From contig RECJ01000102.1 in NCBI GenBank assembly GCA_007694115.1, positions 1 to 64,000 of the forward strand: DNA of 64,000 nt, in the 5' to 3' direction. Origin of the DNA: Leptolyngbya sp. DLM2.Bin27 (lineage in GTDB: Bacteria > Cyanobacteriota > Cyanobacteriia > Phormidesmidales > Phormidesmidaceae). The notes beneath the pieces were generated by a model. The model had not been told where the DNA came from. It did no database searches and saw nothing but the letters and a program-made list of their open reading frames with translations. This document shows, one piece after another, positions 60,860 to 64,000 of the stretch; the stretch's first letter is position 1; each line of letters opens with the position of its first letter. The position numbers were made by a program, and so were the translations under genes.

Positions 60860-62917
60860 TTATCCAGTCTTCATATCGGCGATTGCCCCTCGGGCCATCG
60901 AGGCAATGGCCTGGTCGGTCGCCTTAGGCAGCTGATAATAGCGCCCTCCAGCGGTTTTAGCCAGCTCTTTGCCAAAGCCGGTCGAGACAAACTTGCGTTC
61001 GGTGTCGATGATCAGCAGCTGGTAGCCCACCCCGCGAATGCGCCCGGCAATCTCCAGCAGCTCCTGTTTGATGTCGGGCTTGGGGGCGTCGGGTTCAGGC
61101 GGCTCACCCAGGGAACGGGCGAGAGACACATTGCCGCGACCGTCGGTGATGGCGACAATCACCACGCTGCCCACATCGCCCGACTGCTGGGCGTTGGTGC
61201 CCACCCGCACCGCCTGGGTAAGGCCGTGGGCCAGGGGCGACCCGCCGCCGCAGGCCATGCGCTCTAGGCGGCGGCGGGCCATGGCGATGGAGCGCGTCGG
61301 CGGCAGCAGCACCTCCGCCTGCTCGCCCCGAAAGGGAATCAGCGCCACCTGGTCGCGGTTTTGGTAGGCCTCAGTGAGCAGTTCGAGCACCGCGCCCTTG
61401 GCGCTCTGCATGCGGTTTAGGGCCATGGAGCCAGAGGCATCGACCACAAAGATGATCAGCGACCCGGCTTTGCGGGCCAGGCGTTTGGCACGAATGTCGC
61501 TCTGCTCGACTACGACCTTGCGGTTGGGCTCGCGCTCGCGGCGCGACTTTTGGTAGGGGGCGGCGGCCCGTAGGGTGGCATCTACCGCAATCCGGCGCAC
61601 CGGCCCCTGGGGCAAAAAGGGCTTGATGTAACGACCCCGCTCGTCAGAGAAAATCAGGTTGGCCTTGCCCGAGCTGCCCTGGCGGCCCATGGTCTGGGCA
61701 AACAGCAGCATCGACGGGTCAATGATCACCCCCTCGGGGTCAAAGATAAACTCCTCCGGAATGCTGGGGGGGCTGTCGTCTTCGTCGGGGGTGTCGTCTT
61801 CCTGGTCGTCTTCCTGGTCTTGGTCTTCGGTATTGTCCTGGGGTTCGTCTTGATCGTCGTTGCTGGGGGGCGGCGGCGGCGGCGGCGGCGGTTCTTCGGG
61901 CAGGTCTTGGGGCAGCTGCGATCGCGGCACGATCACCAGCTCCACCGCCACCCGCAGGTCGTCAGCGGTCACCTCGGCCCGGCCCTCCAGGGCGGCGTGG
62001 GCCTTGGCCACCCGCACCGCAAACAGCTCGGCCCGGTGGCCCTGAATGCCTCCCCGCAGCGCCTCGGTCACCAGGTACTGCATCTGCTCCCGGCTGATGG
62101 TGACGTCTTTGAGCCACTCCCGCGCCAGAATGATTTGGGTTCTGAGGGCGTCGATCTCGTCGGCATAGGCGGCAATCATCGCCCGAGGGTCATTGGCAAA
62201 CTGGGTCGATTGCTCCACCGCCGTCACTCGGTCGGCCAGGGTCATGGTGCTGTCTGCCGACAGGGCGATCGCAATCCGGTCGAGCAGATGCTCGCGCAGC
62301 GGCCCGGCCTCGGGGTTGTAGGTGGCGATCAGCAGCGGCTCGCAGGGGTGTTGAAAGCTCAGCCCCTCGCGCTCGATCTGGTTGCGGCGGGCGGTGAGGG
62401 CGGCCAGCAGTAGGTTGGCCACCTGGTCGTCAAGCAAATTGATGTCATCGACATAGAGCACGCCCCGGTTAGAGGCCGCCAGCAGCCCCGGCTGAAACAC
62501 GCTCTCCCCCGACTGAATCGAGCGGGCCACATCCACCGACCCCAGCAGACGGTCTTCGGTGATACCCAGGGGAATCTGCACAAAGGGGGCCGGGATCACC
62601 CGGGTGGGCAGGTCGGCCTGGGCAGGAAAATCAGGGAAGCGATCGCGGGTTTGATCATCCCACAGGCGGGGGTCGGTGGGGTCGGCGTTGCAGCAGGAGT
62701 CTTGGATCACCTCAATCGGCGGCAGCAGCTGGTGTAAGGCCCGTGCCATCACCGACTTAGCGGTGCCCCGCCGCCCAGCAATGACGACGCCACCGAGGCT
62801 GGGGTCAACCGCCGCCAGCAGTAGCGCCATTTTGATCGCGCCCTGCTCGACGACTGCCGCCAGGGGAAACACGACTGGAATTGAAGCATCTATCGGGGAA
62901 ACTACTGGGGCCGTCAT
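60860..62917 (-). CDS. chlD: magnesium chelatase subunit D
   Basis: [18 protein letters not shown]+ module, PPPPPPP-acidic linker, [19 protein letters not shown] vWA domain, [19 protein letters not shown]. Confidence 0.96.
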   Translation of the reverse strand: MTAPVVSPIDASIPVVFPLAAVVEQGAIKMALLLAAVDPSLGGVVIAGRRGTAKSVMARALHQLLPPIEVIQDSCCNADPTDPRLWDDQTRDRFPDFPAQADLPTRVIPAPFVQIPLGITEDRLLGSVDVARSIQSGESVFQPGLLAASNRGVLYVDDINLLDDQVANLLLAALTARRNQIEREGLSFQHPCEPLLIATYNPEAGPLREHLLDRIAIALSADSTMTLADRVTAVEQSTQFANDPRAMIAAYADEIDALRTQIILAREWLKDVTISREQMQYLVTEALRGGIQGHRAELFAVRVAKAHAALEGRAEVTADDLRVAVELVIVPRSQLPQDLPEEPPPPPPPPPSNDDQDEPQDNTEDQDQEDDQEDDTPDEDDSPPSIPEEFIFDPEGVIIDPSMLLFAQTMGRQGSSGKANLIFSDERGRYIKPFLPQGPVRRIAVDATLRAAAPYQKSRREREPNRKVVVEQSDIRAKRLARKAGSLIIFVVDASGSMALNRMQSAKGAVLELLTEAYQNRDQVALIPFRGEQAEVLLPPTRSIAMARRRLERMACGGGSPLAHGLTQAVRVGTNAQQSGDVGSVVIVAITDGRGNVSLARSLGEPPEPDAPKPDIKQELLEIAGRIRGVGYQLLIIDTERKFVSTGFGKELAKTAGGRYYQLPKATDQAIASMARGAIADMKTG

Positions 62918-63246
62918 AGATAAAGCGTATAGTCTGTCTCTACACCCTATCAGGAATCACTCAGCCGTAGCCCCTGGGCTGGCTTGGGATGATAGGGTTG
63001 ACCCAGCGATTGCGGCGATGGATGCCAGAGAGATGACCAGAGGGATGGCCAGAGGGATTTAAGTTGCGCTTTGTTACAATCTCGGAGCTGTCTCAGTATT
63101 TTCTCCAGCTCGTGCACCTCTCTAGCAGCTAAACCTCCGTTATTTCAACATTGGGAAATTACGGATTTTCCCCCATGCTGTGGAAGGCCCTACGGCTCAA
63201 GATTTTGCTCCAGCAACGCCCCATCTAACTGCATCTCTATTCCCCT

Positions 63247-63855
63247 ATGAGCGTTTCTCCCCGCCTCGATTCCCTCTCTACCCTAGCGACTGTGTTTACC
63301 CCAGCAATGTCTTGCAAGCTGCTATTTGACCGCGATCTGTATACCCCCTGCCACATTCGGGTGCCTGACGCCGACCACCGGCTGTCGGCAATTTACGTCG
63401 ACAACCAGTTCTACAGCTTCCTCAAAATTGTGCCCGAGGCCCGTAAAGCCCTAGACATCATGATCCGCTTGGGCAAGCTCGACTCTACCGTAGCCCTCAC
63501 CCAAACGCCTCGGGGCTACGCAGTATGGGGTCATGAGCCGGTGGCTCACTACGCCCCGCCCAGCCGCCAGCCAGGCTACGGTATTAAGCCTGTGTTTGGC
63601 CCCCAGCCCTGCCTTCTGCTGGCCGATGAAAATGCTTACCAGACCTGCCGGTTGCAGGTGCCCGATATCAGCCAGCCCCTGATGGCGCTGAGCTACAACA
63701 ACCGCTACTACAGCTTTTTTAAGCAGGGCATTGATGCTGGCAAGGTGCTGGATATAGCGGCTAAGCTCGCCCGTCGCGGCGATGAAGTCCTGCTGGTGAT
63801 CGAGTCCGATACCTATACCCTGGCGCTACTGGAGCCCAATGCTCGCGTGATCTAG
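63247..63855 (+). CDS. hypothetical protein with two tandem homologous domains
   Basis: Internal repeat seen at about 63310-63540 and 63607-63837. Confidence 0.75.
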   Translation: MSVSPRLDSLSTLATVFTPAMSCKLLFDRDLYTPCHIRVPDADHRLSAIYVDNQFYSFLKIVPEARKALDIMIRLGKLDSTVALTQTPRGYAVWGHEPVAHYAPPSRQPGYGIKPVFGPQPCLLLADENAYQTCRLQVPDISQPLMALSYNNRYYSFFKQGIDAGKVLDIAAKLARRGDEVLLVIESDTYTLALLEPNARVI

Positions 63856-64000
63856 GGGATATCCCTAGGTCAGGGGATAATTGGTTCTGGGCTGAGGAAA
63901 TCTGTGCCGGGGGTAGCATGATCCTCTAAGGTAGAAGGCTGAAAACCTTTTTGCGCTATCTCTGGCACTGGAATATCCGCCATGACTGACACCACCGAGA

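Overview
This 64 kb window is a GC-rich cyanobacterial chromosome segment with many GCGATCGC-type (HIP1) sites. It is probably from a filamentous non-model cyanobacterium, because a fraC-fraD-fraE-like operon is present. All calls were made by reading the supplied translations and DNA; no database search was run. Most of the window is housekeeping: glmS, ligA, P-type ATPase, prolyl oligopeptidase, cobK-like, murT/gatD, lepB, M23 peptidase, 5-FCL, thiO-thiG fusion, tandem-domain CobO-like, selD fusion, tRNA-Lys(UUU), class II FBA, IMPase family, NAD kinase, YqgF-like, smc, DUF389, pentapeptide proteins, adenylate cyclase and chlD. The main accessory region is 0.5-4.4 kb. There an AT-rich, HIP1-free two-gene cassette (AAA ATPase + DUF4435/TOPRIM-like protein) matches the architecture of the PARIS (AriA/AriB) anti-phage system. 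It is flanked by orphan toxin-antitoxin pieces, including two decayed ORFs not in the ORF track. Other points of interest are: (i) a three-copy ~104 bp dispersed element with terminal inverted repeats and compensatory changes in its central hairpin; (ii) identical 27-nt hairpins followed by C-rich/G4-capable octamer repeats directly upstream of both murT and gatD; (iii) repeated TAGAAA-N4-TTTCTA operator-like palindromes between an XRE regulator and a MazG-like gene; (iv) several in-frame micro/minisatellites inside membrane or linker regions of proteins; (v) a candidate cyanobacterial protein with a clear internal duplication.
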